Positions 8,542-15,734 of a DNA stretch of 39,313 bases are shown here, one piece after another. The DNA comes from Bacillota bacterium (GTDB lineage Bacteria > Bacillota > Clostridia > Peptostreptococcales > Anaerovoracaceae), in the NCBI GenBank assembly GCA_017556505.1, contig JAFYNS010000107.1, forward strand, positions 1 to 39,313, written 5' to 3'. Within the stretch, counting starts at the first letter, position 1, and each line of letters opens with the position of its first letter. The translations under genes and the position numbers were made by a program. The notes beneath the pieces are model-generated. The model saw nothing but the letters and a program-made list of their open reading frames with translations, was not told where the DNA came from and searched no databases.

Positions 8542-10482
8542 TTAGCTTACTGCGTTTCCGTCTTCAGCTTCTGTGGTTACGATTTCCAGCTTTTCGCCGT
8601 TGTCAGCGAAGAGGATCATACCCTTGGATTCCATGCCGCGCAGTGCTCTTGGCTTCAGGTTCGCTACTACGATAACCTTCTTGCCTGCCATTTCTTCAGG
8701 CTTGTAGTGTTCTGCTACGCCGGATACGATCTGGCGGGTTTCGGTACCCATCTTTACCTGGAATACCAGCAGCTTGTCAGCCTTCGGATGCTTTTCTGCT
8801 TTCATGATAGTGCCGACTCTCAGGTCGATCTTATCAAAATCTTCATATACGATTTCAGGCTTCAGTTCCAGCGGAATGTTTTCTTCCTTTGGACCTTCCT
8901 TGGCTTCAACCAGTGCGGTCAGTTCTGCCAGTTCCTTTTCGATGTCAAGGCGTGGGAAGATTGCATTACCCTTCTTCACCTGCTCACCGTACATCATGTC
9001 GAATGTGAAGGCATCTTCCCAAACAACATCGGCAAACCACAGACCCATCTGCTTTCTGATTTCCCTGGAAGTGGTGTGCATGAACGGATAGATCAGGATG
9101 GATACAATACGCAGAGCCTCTGCCAGGTTGTGCATTACAGTATCCAGTTCTGCCTTCTTTTCTTCGTCCTTTGCCAGGATCCAAGGAGCCTTTTCGTCGA
9201 TATACTTGTTTGCTCTTCTTACTACGGTCCAGATTTCTTCCAGTGCCATGTTGAAGGCGAACTTGTCCATCTGTGCTTCTACCTTTGCAGCTGCACCGGT
9301 AGCAATTGCCTTCAGGTCGCGGTCGATATCATCTTCCGTAGTGGATGCAGGAACATTGCCTCCGCAGTACTTTTCAATCATGGATACGGTTCTGGAAACC
9401 AGGTTGCCTAGGTCGTTTGCCAGGTCGTAGTTCATTCTCTTCAGCATTACTTCGTTGGTGAACACGCCGTCCTGACCGAAGGTGTATTCTCTCAGCAGGA
9501 AGTACTTCAGAGCGTCGATGCCATATCTTTCAATCAGTACAACAGGGTCTACCACGTCCTTACCCTTTGCAGCCTTGGACTTGGAAACCTTTTCACCGCC
9601 CAGCAGCAGCCAGCCGTGACCCAGAACCTGCTTTGGCAGAGGTTCTTCGATACTCATCAGCATAGCAGGCCAGATGATGGTGTGGAATCTTACGATTTCC
9701 TTACCTACCAGGTGAACGTTTGCAGGCCAGTATTTGTCGTACAGTTCGCGGTCATCTTCAAAGCCCAGTGCAGTGATATAGTTGGACAGTGCATCCAGCC
9801 ATACGTAAATTACGTGTTTTTCATCGATAGGTACAGGAATACCCCAGTCAAAAGTAGATCTGGAGATACACAGGTCTTCCAGGCCCTGCTTAACGAATGC
9901 AATCATTTCGTTTCTTCTGGAATCAGGCTGCAGGAATTCCGGATTGTTTTCAAACAGGTCCAGCAGTCTGTCTGCATACTTGCTCAGCTTAAAGAAGTAT
10001 GCTTCTTCCTTGGCAGGCTGTACGGGTCTGCCGCAGTCAGGACAGCAGCCGTTTACCAGCTGGGATTCTGTCCAGAAGGATTCACAAGGTGTGCAGTATA
10101 AACCTTCGTACTCACCCTTGTAGATATCGCCTTTTTCGTACATCTTCTTAAAGATGTTCTGTACTCTCTTAATATGACGGTCTTCGGTGGTTCTGATGAA
10201 GTCGTCATAGGAAATTTCCATGGTTGCCCACAGCTTCTTGATGCCGTCAACCACTTCGTCAACGTAAGCCTGTGGAGTTACGCCCTTAGCGTCTGCCAGA
10301 GTCTGAATCTTCTGGCCGTGTTCGTCAGTACCGGTCAGGAATCTTACATCGTAGCCTGCCAGTCTCTTAAATCTTGCCATTGCGTCTGCCATTACGGTGC
10401 AGTATGTGTGACCGATGTGCAGGTTGCTGCTTGGATAGTAAATCGGGGTTGTAATATAATAGGTACCCTTTTTTTCTGTCAT
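8542..10482 (-). CDS. metG: Methionyl-tRNA synthetase
   Basis: A 646-aa class I aminoacyl-tRNA synthetase that charges tRNA-Met. Signature HIGH is at residues 22-25. A CP1 zinc knuckle shows two Cys pairs (CTPC and CPDC). The KMSKS loop appears as KVSKS (around residue 300). The C-terminal about 105 residues are the EMAP/Trbp111-like tRNA-binding domain (IDLRVGTI, HPKADKLLV, IVSGVAEHY, LKPRALRGMESKGMILFA) that dimerises the enzyme. ATG 10482 has GGGAG about 10 nt upstream. Codon use (CTG, GTT, AGA or CGT; few rare codons) fits high expression. The leader holds several hairpins, but I could not find a convincing T-box. Confidence 0.97.
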   Translation of the reverse strand: MTEKKGTYYITTPIYYPSSNLHIGHTYCTVMADAMARFKRLAGYDVRFLTGTDEHGQKIQTLADAKGVTPQAYVDEVVDGIKKLWATMEISYDDFIRTTEDRHIKRVQNIFKKMYEKGDIYKGEYEGLYCTPCESFWTESQLVNGCCPDCGRPVQPAKEEAYFFKLSKYADRLLDLFENNPEFLQPDSRRNEMIAFVKQGLEDLCISRSTFDWGIPVPIDEKHVIYVWLDALSNYITALGFEDDRELYDKYWPANVHLVGKEIVRFHTIIWPAMLMSIEEPLPKQVLGHGWLLLGGEKVSKSKAAKGKDVVDPVVLIERYGIDALKYFLLREYTFGQDGVFTNEVMLKRMNYDLANDLGNLVSRTVSMIEKYCGGNVPASTTEDDIDRDLKAIATGAAAKVEAQMDKFAFNMALEEIWTVVRRANKYIDEKAPWILAKDEEKKAELDTVMHNLAEALRIVSILIYPFMHTTSREIRKQMGLWFADVVWEDAFTFDMMYGEQVKKGNAIFPRLDIEKELAELTALVEAKEGPKEENIPLELKPEIVYEDFDKIDLRVGTIMKAEKHPKADKLLVFQVKMGTETRQIVSGVAEHYKPEEMAGKKVIVVANLKPRALRGMESKGMILFADNGEKLEIVTTEAEDGNAVS

Positions 10483-10502
10483 TGTTTTAAGTCTCCCTTC
10501 AT

Positions 10503-10647
10503 CTCCCTCTCGAATGAGAGAGGGCAGTTATCTGGTGCCGCATTCCGCGCGGCCTCGCTACCCTAATATGCAGGAAATATCGCCAGCGATATTTCCGGAA
10601 TATTAAGAAGGCCTACCTCTAAAAATCAGATTGCCGAAGGCGGCCTT
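10503..10647. repeat. Cluster of four palindromes between the SGNH gene and metG
   Basis: Four hairpins lie in succession: CCCTCTC with GAGAGAGGG (about 10503-10524); GCCGC with GCGGC (10537-10553); an 11-bp perfect stem GGAAATATCGC/GCGATATTTCC with a 2-nt loop (10573-10596), flanked by TAATAT and ATATTA (10564, 10605); and AAGGCC with GGCCTT (10608-10647). The last reaches into the SGNH reading frame, so that protein's final residues (about IGRPPSAI) may come from the element. It resembles a composite intergenic repeat (REP or MITE-like). It may also serve as a terminator or leader structure for metG. Confidence 0.55.
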
Positions 10648-11261
10648 CCTATAGAATACCACAATTTCAATTGCTTAGTCAATCCTTCGGCAAAAGCTTT
10701 ATGGCCTTCTTCCGTAAAATGTACCCCATCATCGGTCAGACTCACGCCCCATTCATTGGCATCGGCAAAATATACGTCCATCTCGCAGGCCAGCTGCTCA
10801 TAAAGTCCCGGCAGTTTCTCTGACTCTTCGATATACCTTTGATTCGGAACCCAGTATCCCTTCCGGAAGCTGACCGGTGCGATGGTGAGAATCTGTCGGC
10901 CCGGTGCTTCCATCTTCACCGCACCCAGAAACCTTTTCATTTTCATTGCGGTCTTCTCCGCACTGAGCCCGTCCAAAAGAACATCATTGCTGCCCAGCAT
11001 GATGATAATCATATCCTGCTTGCCGCCCGCACAGCCCGGTTCTGTTGCCGCCGCCAGCTGCATAGCCACCCCTTCAGCCGACTCCCAGCCATTGTCCGGG
11101 ATTTCCCGGCCGTTCTGCCCGGCGTTGAAGATTTTGCAGGATTCCGGCAGCGTATTTCCCACCAGGTCCACCCAGCGTCCGGCTGCATCGTACCGCAGCA
11201 GCATCCCTCCGTGAGGGTCATAGCCATATGTATTAGAATCTCCATAGCAGATGATTTTCAT
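10626..11261 (-). CDS. SGNH/GDSL-family hydrolase (esterase-like)
   Basis: A 211-aa cytoplasmic SGNH hydrolase with all four blocks. Block I is CYGDSNTYGY with the nucleophile Ser9. Block II is the Gly in NAGQNGREIPDN. Block III is MLGSNDVLL with the oxyanion Asn. Block V is LTDDGVHFTEEGH with the Asp-x-x-His pair. It resembles arylesterase or acyl-CoA thioesterase-I-like enzymes; the natural substrate is unknown. The start codon overlaps the stop of the upstream PD-(D/E)XK-like gene as ATGA, indicating translational coupling. The C-terminal tail enters a palindromic repeat and may be an acquired extension. Confidence 0.88.
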   Translation of the reverse strand: MKIICYGDSNTYGYDPHGGMLLRYDAAGRWVDLVGNTLPESCKIFNAGQNGREIPDNGWESAEGVAMQLAAATEPGCAGGKQDMIIIMLGSNDVLLDGLSAEKTAMKMKRFLGAVKMEAPGRQILTIAPVSFRKGYWVPNQRYIEESEKLPGLYEQLACEMDVYFADANEWGVSLTDDGVHFTEEGHKAFAEGLTKQLKLWYSIGRPPSAI

Positions 11262-12082
11262 TTCACAACCTCCAAATTGGCAATACTGTCCAGAACATTA
11301 CTGACAGCCATCAGATCGATACTTTCATTCATACCATCGGTGGTCAGAATCAGATTCTGTCCCGGCAGAATTCCGTTCTGCGGAAAAAGCTTCAGTTTCA
11401 GCATGGTACGTTCCCGGTAGTCTTCCATATCAAGCAGTCCCAGGTGTTCCCAGTAAATCCAGGTAACGTCCGGTGACTCTTCGTTTTCGCATAGAATAAA
11501 ATCCGGATACACCACATGCAGGTTTCCCTCTTCATCATACAGTATCACTCTCTTTTCATACATTATATAGTATCCGCGGCTATATGCAAGTTCTGCTGCT
11601 GCCGCTTCGATTCGGGACCGCACAATCAGGCCGAAACTGGTCCGGTGTTTCAGATGTTCCGGGTGATGTGGATTTTCAGACTGTGTGAACCGTTTTCCGC
11701 TGCCGGCCCGGGCCTCGCGCATCTGATCCAGGTCCTCCTGCCTGTTCCGGTATGCCGGTGATAATGATTCTTCCAGTGCATCCGGATCATAAGGCTGATA
11801 CACGGCCACCAGCCGTTCCAGAGCTTTCAGGTTCCGCTCCAGTACTTTTATGCCGGATTCGCAGAGCTTCCGTTTCCTCAGGCTGTGGAGAATACGATAA
11901 TTTTTCCTGGAAAGGTATTTCGATTTTCCGGTGTCTTTATTTACAGCATAGTAGGCATTCTCCGACTTTTTAGATAATCTGTATTTACAGTATTTTTCGG
12001 TACTGTCCTTCCCATTCACATATTGACGGAGAAAAATACGTTCTGTCTCCATTTCCTGTTCTAAAATATGTTTAAAATCCAT
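11258..12082 (-). CDS. PD-(D/E)XK-like protein, paralogue 1 (ExK lysine missing)
   Basis: 274 aa, no characterised relative recognised. The C-terminal half has the layout of a PD-(D/E)XK nuclease core: Glu159 in RSRIEA, Asp194 in VYPDF, and Glu212 in WEHLG, where the expected ExK lysine is Leu214. The block RFTQSENPHHPEHL precedes it. The N-terminal half is basic, with a YLSRK segment at 56-60. It is homologous over its full length to the protein at 18952-19749. ATG 12082 follows AGGGGGGG closely. The upstream in-frame ATG at 12115 would fall almost at the predicted transcription start. It overlaps the SGNH gene by ATGA, and a tandem Spo0A-like box lies upstream. With the lysine lost it may be inactive or a binding protein. 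Confidence 0.7.
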   Translation of the reverse strand: MDFKHILEQEMETERIFLRQYVNGKDSTEKYCKYRLSKKSENAYYAVNKDTGKSKYLSRKNYRILHSLRKRKLCESGIKVLERNLKALERLVAVYQPYDPDALEESLSPAYRNRQEDLDQMREARAGSGKRFTQSENPHHPEHLKHRTSFGLIVRSRIEAAAAELAYSRGYYIMYEKRVILYDEEGNLHVVYPDFILCENEESPDVTWIYWEHLGLLDMEDYRERTMLKLKLFPQNGILPGQNLILTTDGMNESIDLMAVSNVLDSIANLEVVK

Positions 12083-12125
12083 TTTACCCCCCCTAAAGAT
12101 TAAACCAGAGCTCATTTATGGAATT

Positions 12126-12154
12126 ATTATACTGTAAATTATTGTATTTTTCAA
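12126..12154 (-). promoter_or_regulatory. Sigma-A promoter of the paralogue 1-SGNH operon
   Basis: On the minus strand TTGAAA (12149-12154), a 17-bp spacer and a perfect TATAAT (12126-12131). It is one of the best promoter matches in the window and gives a leader of about 35 nt. Confidence 0.75.
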
Positions 12155-12182
12155 TCATTTTCTCGTTGTGCCTTCTGTTGAT

Positions 12183-12216
12183 CATCCCAAATCATATATT
12201 TTTTTATTTTAGGATG
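12183..12216 (-). repeat. AT-rich hairpin upstream of paralogue 1
   Basis: CATCC/GGATG arms are extended by AAAT/ATTT pairing. Read on the minus strand, its CCCATCCTAAAA...ATTTGGGATG resembles the terminator at 12341-12386 (CCCATCTTAAAA...ATTTTGGGATG), about 127 bp away. It may be a duplicated or secondary terminator. The rest of this 330-bp gap holds the promoter and a Spo0A-like box; no gene is seen. Confidence 0.4.
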
Positions 12217-12261
12217 GGGCGATTCTTTATTGCCTTATGCATCCCTCCAGTTTAGCCTATC

Positions 12262-12276
12262 TTTCGACATATTTCG
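12262..12276 (-). promoter_or_regulatory. Tandem Spo0A-box-like element upstream of paralogue 1
   Basis: The minus strand reads CGAAATATGTCGAAA: an exact TGTCGAA core preceded by a second CGAA exactly 10 bp away, the one-turn spacing used by tandem 0A boxes. The element upstream of the second paralogue (19972-19986) differs by one base. CGGTGAAAT (minus strand, 12302-12310) lies close by and also recurs upstream of the other paralogue. It lies about 110 bp above the -35, so the mode of control is uncertain. Confidence 0.45.
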
Positions 12277-12340
12277 ATTGATTTTGATACCGTTTTCTAT
12301 CATTTCACCGTATAATTTTAGCTGAATTTCTCAAAGACAT

Positions 12341-12386
12341 AAAAAGACCCATCCCAAAATTGCTAAATCGCTCTTTTAAGATGGGT
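12341..12386 (-). terminator. Rho-independent terminator of the PstS-like gene
   Basis: On the minus strand ACCCATC-TTAAAA pairs with TTTTGG-GATGGGT around a 14-nt loop and is followed by CTTTTTATG. It lies about 30 nt after the stop. Confidence 0.8.
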
Positions 12387-12412
12387 GCAGTCTCGAATCG
12401 CAGAAATTCCCG

Positions 12413-13642
12413 CTATTTCACACTCACATATCCGCTGTTTTCCACGACCTGCTGCCCTTCTTCGGACAGAATCCAGTCAACAAAGGCTTTCATCGTCTCG
12501 TCACGTTCCTGAGGGACCGGCGCTCCCACCGGTGCCGCTGTTACTGCGTAGAAGGAACTGGACACAGGATAAGAACCATCCCGTATACTCTCCTTCGTCG
12601 GCATCACACCGTTGAGTGCAAGCAGCCGGATGTCACCATTGGCCACCATCTCCGTACAGTAGAACCGGAAGGAAAATCCCAGTGCATTCTTATAATTCCG
12701 ATAGCTTGCCACCTGGCGGATGATACCGCCCATACCAGCAATCCGGTCTTCTTTTTTCGGTTCCATCAGCGGAATATCCCCCATAAGCCGCTGCAGTGCC
12801 GTCTGGCTGCCGCTGTCTTCTGCACGCTGAAATGCTCTGATCGACTGACGGCGGCCGCCCACATCAGACCAGCGGGTAATGTTCCCGGAATAAATCCCCT
12901 GAATCTGCTCCACAGTCAGACCTTCCACCGGATTCTCATGATTCACAAAGAAAACGAAAGCTTCCCGTCCAATTGGTGTCATGTGCAGCTCCATTCCCAG
13001 TTCTGCAGCCCGCGCAAGCTGGGCATCCGACGGACCAGCCACGAAAATCATATCCGTTTCCCCAGTCAGCAGACGTTCATAGGCATCGTTGGTGCCGGTA
13101 CAGGTTACCAGCCCCAGGCCATCCTCATTGGTACCGTCATAACGCCGGTATTCTCCTTCCGGATATACGGCCTGCACGAATCCCGCATAGACAGGATACA
13201 GGGCAGTCGCTCCATCCAGCTTCATCCCCATAACCTGTTTTTCCGTCAGCTGAAGCTTTTCACTCCGCAAAATCTGCATGGCCATCAGTTCTTCAGAAAA
13301 AGGCTCGTATTTCCACAGCATCTTTTCCCGCTCCGCATCTTCCAGAGAAGCCAGGCTGTCTTTGTGCACCCCAATCCCCACATATATCCCTGCACAAACA
13401 ACCACAGCCAGCATACCGTACCACAAACGCTTCCGGCCCACCGCCGAAATCACTCCGCTCCAGATCAGTATAAGCACCAGGTACATCATCACACCCGCTG
13501 CACCAATTGCTTTGGTCACATACAGTGGAAAAGCACCCAGCAGGCCAAAAAACATCACAGGGAAGAAAATCAAGCCGAAAAAGAACAGAACCACAACGGC
13601 CTTTCCCAATACTTCCACGATTTTTTTCAAATGCTTTCCCAT
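12413..13642 (-). CDS. Membrane-anchored PstS-like phosphate-binding protein
   Basis: 409 aa. The N-terminus holds three hydrophobic helices (about 13-41, 44-63, 72-92) and no lipoprotein Cys. From about residue 105 onward it is a periplasmic-binding-protein-like domain of the PstS type. Visible motifs are TCTGTNDAYERLLTGETDMIF, PIGREAFVFFVNHENPVEGLT, IQGIYSGNITRWSDVGG, and RAEDSGSQTALQRLM. Usual PstS is an exported lipoprotein in a pst operon; here there are no pstC, A or B neighbours. The domain would be displayed outside the membrane on a three-helix anchor, which suggests sensing or storage rather than classic ABC uptake (inference). ATG 13642 has a perfect AGGAGG site. Ligand is not proven. 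Confidence 0.83.
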   Translation of the reverse strand: MGKHLKKIVEVLGKAVVVLFFFGLIFFPVMFFGLLGAFPLYVTKAIGAAGVMMYLVLILIWSGVISAVGRKRLWYGMLAVVVCAGIYVGIGVHKDSLASLEDAEREKMLWKYEPFSEELMAMQILRSEKLQLTEKQVMGMKLDGATALYPVYAGFVQAVYPEGEYRRYDGTNEDGLGLVTCTGTNDAYERLLTGETDMIFVAGPSDAQLARAAELGMELHMTPIGREAFVFFVNHENPVEGLTVEQIQGIYSGNITRWSDVGGRRQSIRAFQRAEDSGSQTALQRLMGDIPLMEPKKEDRIAGMGGIIRQVASYRNYKNALGFSFRFYCTEMVANGDIRLLALNGVMPTKESIRDGSYPVSSSFYAVTAAPVGAPVPQERDETMKAFVDWILSEEGQQVVENSGYVSVK

Positions 13643-13668
13643 AAAACCCCCTCCTTATTATTAATGTA

Positions 13669-13697
13669 ATTTTACACGTTTTATACGGAATATACAA
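13669..13697 (-). promoter_or_regulatory. Promoter of the PstS-like gene
   Basis: On the minus strand TTGTAT (13692-13697), a 17-bp spacer and TAAAAT (13669-13674), about 27 nt before the start codon. No clear Pho box was seen. Confidence 0.55.
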
Positions 13698-13773
13698 TGC
13701 CGGCAGAGGACATATTTCCCCTTCCGCCTGCATATATTGTTCTTAACTATGAGCAAGGAGTGTGGGTCTGCCA

Positions 13774-14031
13774 ATGAAAGATTATATAGAAGAAAGAGTG
13801 TATGAATTAGCACACTACATCATCAGCACCAGCTCCACAGTGCGGGCAGCCGCGAAAAAATTCCGGGTCAGCAAATCCACCGTACATAAAGATGTCACGG
13901 AGCGGCTCCTGGAACTGAATCCGGTCATGGCCGCAGAAGTAAAAGATGTCCTGGAAAGCAACAAGGCCGAACGCCATCTGCGCGGCGGCATGGCCACCAA
14001 GGAGAAATACCAGCATGCAAAGGAAAAATAA
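13774..14031 (+). CDS. spoIIID: Sporulation transcriptional regulator SpoIIID
   Basis: An 85-aa DNA-binding protein that in spore formers acts in the mother cell after sigma-E. The sequence matches the family along its whole length: MKDYIEERV at the start, then STVRAAAKKFRVSKSTVHKDVTERL (helix-turn-helix), NP-MAAEVK-VL, and HLRGGMATKEKY at the C-terminus. ATG 13774 aligns with other SpoIIID starts. The AAGGAG at 13755-13760 is 13 nt away, a little long, and an in-frame GTG at 13762 is too close to it. It is monocistronic, divergent from the PstS-like gene, and followed by a strong terminator. This is the best evidence that the host is or descends from an endospore former. Confidence 0.95.
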   Translation: MKDYIEERVYELAHYIISTSSTVRAAAKKFRVSKSTVHKDVTERLLELNPVMAAEVKDVLESNKAERHLRGGMATKEKYQHAKEK

Positions 14032-14051
14032 CGGCCCGCGGGCCGTTTTTT
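14031..14051 (+). terminator. Terminator of spoIIID
   Basis: The 16-bp perfect palindrome ACGGCCCGCGGGCCGT is followed by a T6 run. It begins on the last base of the spoIIID stop codon. Confidence 0.85.
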
Positions 14052-14083
14052 ACTGTTTTTTGTCACATTCCTTACTATTTCAA

Positions 14084-14112
14084 TTGCAAAACCTTCAGCA
14101 ATCAAGTAGAAT
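14084..14112 (+). promoter_or_regulatory. Promoter of the threonine aldolase gene
   Basis: TTGCAA (14084-14089), a 17-bp spacer and TAGAAT (14107-14112), about 40 nt before the start codon. Confidence 0.6.
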
Positions 14113-14153
14113 GAAAATAGAATATTATGACAAAATCGGGGAGGTACAAAACC

Positions 14154-15179
14154 ATGATTTATTTTAGAAGTGACTACAGCCTGGGCGCCCATCCAAAGAT
14201 TATGCAGGCGCTGATGGATACTAATATGGAACACACCGACGGCTACTGCCTGGACCGTTTCAGCGATGACTGTACTGAAATGATCCGTCAGTGGGTTGGC
14301 AAGCCTGATGCAGACGTTTACTACTTCGTAGGCGGCACCCCTTGCAACACCACGACTGTTTCCGCAGGCCTGAGACCATATGAAGGTGTTATCACCGCAG
14401 CAACCGGCCACATTTATGTACATGAAACCGGTTCCATCGAACTGAACGGCCACCGTCAGTTTGCAATGCCGACTCCAGACGGCAAGCTCCGTCCGGAAGA
14501 TGTGGAAAAGGCACTGCTGCACCACGAAGATGAACACACTGTAATCCCTAAGATGGTTTATATCACCCATCCGACCGAAAACGGCGGCGTATATACCAAA
14601 GCTGAAATGCAGGCACTGTCCGACTGCTGCCGCAAGCACGGCCTGACCTTCTATGTGGACGGGGCACGTCTGGGTACTGCTCTGACCTGGCCAACCAATG
14701 ATCTGGAAATCGAAGAAATCGCTGACATGGTAGACGCATTCTACATCGGCGGCACCAAGATTGGTGCTCTGTTTGGCGAAGCTCTGGTTATCGTAAACCC
14801 TGAAAAGTTCGACGACCACTTCCGTTACATGATCAAACGTCAGTGTGCACTGCTGGCTAAAGGCCGTCTGATTCCTGTACAGCTGAAGGCACTGTTCGAA
14901 GGCGGCAAGGAATCCCTGTACTACGAACTGTCCAAGAAGGAAAACCAGCTGGCTATCAAGCTGGCAGAAGGCGTGCAGGCTAAGGGCTACAAGCTGTGGC
15001 TGCCTCACCAGACAAACCAGGTATTCGTAATCATGCCGAACGAACAGATTGCACAGCTGGAAAAGGACTTCTTCTTCTACACCTGGTGTCCATTCGACGA
15101 AACCAACTCTGTAATCAGACTGGTTGCAGGCTGGGGCTCCACCGAAGAAGACGTGGATGCATTCCTGAAGGCGATCTAA
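14154..15179 (+). CDS. Low-specificity L-threonine aldolase family enzyme
   Basis: A 341-aa PLP-dependent fold-type I enzyme that cleaves L-threonine or allo-threonine to glycine and acetaldehyde (family activity). It shows IYFRSDYSLGAHPKI at the start, FVGGTPCNTT, the HE-GSIELNGH block, THPTENGGVYT, the cofactor aspartate in YVDGARLG (Asp169), and the PLP lysine in YIGGTKIGALFGE (Lys202). ATG 14154 is preceded by GGGGAGG; the longer frame from 14127 lacks a site. Codon bias suggests high expression. It is monocistronic with its own promoter and terminator. An exact substrate (Thr, phenylserine or other beta-hydroxy amino acids) cannot be told. Confidence 0.92.
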   Translation: MIYFRSDYSLGAHPKIMQALMDTNMEHTDGYCLDRFSDDCTEMIRQWVGKPDADVYYFVGGTPCNTTTVSAGLRPYEGVITAATGHIYVHETGSIELNGHRQFAMPTPDGKLRPEDVEKALLHHEDEHTVIPKMVYITHPTENGGVYTKAEMQALSDCCRKHGLTFYVDGARLGTALTWPTNDLEIEEIADMVDAFYIGGTKIGALFGEALVIVNPEKFDDHFRYMIKRQCALLAKGRLIPVQLKALFEGGKESLYYELSKKENQLAIKLAEGVQAKGYKLWLPHQTNQVFVIMPNEQIAQLEKDFFFYTWCPFDETNSVIRLVAGWGSTEEDVDAFLKAI

Positions 15180-15204
15180 TTCTTACCTATCTTATAAAAT
15201 ATTT

Positions 15205-15237
15205 AGCTGGCAGTTTTCACACTGCCAGCTTTTTTCA
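15205..15237 (+). terminator. Terminator of the threonine aldolase gene
   Basis: Perfect 10-bp stem AGCTGGCAGT/ACTGCCAGCT with loop TTTCAC, followed by T6. Confidence 0.9.
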
Positions 15238-15241
15238 TACT

Positions 15242-15594
15242 TTACCCTATTTTCACGACAGTCTCCCCAAACTGCAGTGCTGCAATCTGCGAAGTATCCA
15301 CCGGCATAACCCAACGGTATTCCCAGGTAAACCACCCACCATCCAGTTCCTTGCCATGTCCTCCGGACGAACCCACTTCTCCACCGTTTTTCAACAGAAC
15401 ACGCGGCAGCAGTACTGTGAAAGAAAACTCCCAGCACCCATCCAGTGCAAGCTGATCCATGTGTTTTTTCCAGTCATAACATTCTGCGTCACATCCTCGG
15501 CATCTGCCGGACACCGCACCGCATTCAGAGCTACCCGGTAAACCATGTCCATATATTGTTCAGCCAAAGCAGTAAACTCTCTGTCATCTCTCAT
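15242..15594 (-). pseudogene. Decayed ECF sigma factor fused to a second gene's C-terminus
   Basis: From ATG 15594 (with a good GGAAGGTG site) about 38 codons read as ECF sigma-factor region 2: REFTALAEQYMDMVYRVAL then PADAEDVTQNV. After this the match stops, and the frame shifts to one giving KKHMDQLALDGCWEFSFTVLLPR and ending at 15242. That resembles the C-terminal part of a different secreted or anti-sigma-type protein, though I cannot name the family firmly. The simplest reading is an internal deletion that removed most of a sigma gene and most of the following regulator gene. It is unlikely to make a working protein. Confidence 0.65.
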
Positions 15595-15662
15595 CTGTAT
15601 CACCTTCCTGAAAAGCTTTTCACCCATAATACCCAATGGTGGATTTAAATATCTCACACCCA

Positions 15663-15700
15663 ATACCGGAAAAAGGGATTTTTTTCACAAAATCCGGTAT
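15663..15700. repeat. 38-nt interrupted palindrome, copy 3
   Basis: ATACCGG (15663-15669) and CCGGTAT (15694-15700), extended by one A/T pair outward (15662, 15701). End-to-end length equals the other two copies. It lies between the HutD-like gene's stop and the decayed sigma gene. Confidence 0.7.
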
Positions 15701-15734
15701 TGCAGCGCCATGAAGAGTATCAAAAGCAATATTC

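Noticed and set aside
10483..10625. Possible T-box leader for metG
   Set aside because: A GGGTAGCGAGGCCGCG-like stretch on the minus strand recalls the antiterminator, but the gap is too short for stem I and the strict AGGGTGGNACCGCG is absent.
12225..12340. Small reading frame or transposase remnant upstream of paralogue 1
   Set aside because: Only short peptides broken by stops, with no ribosome site and no recognisable motif.
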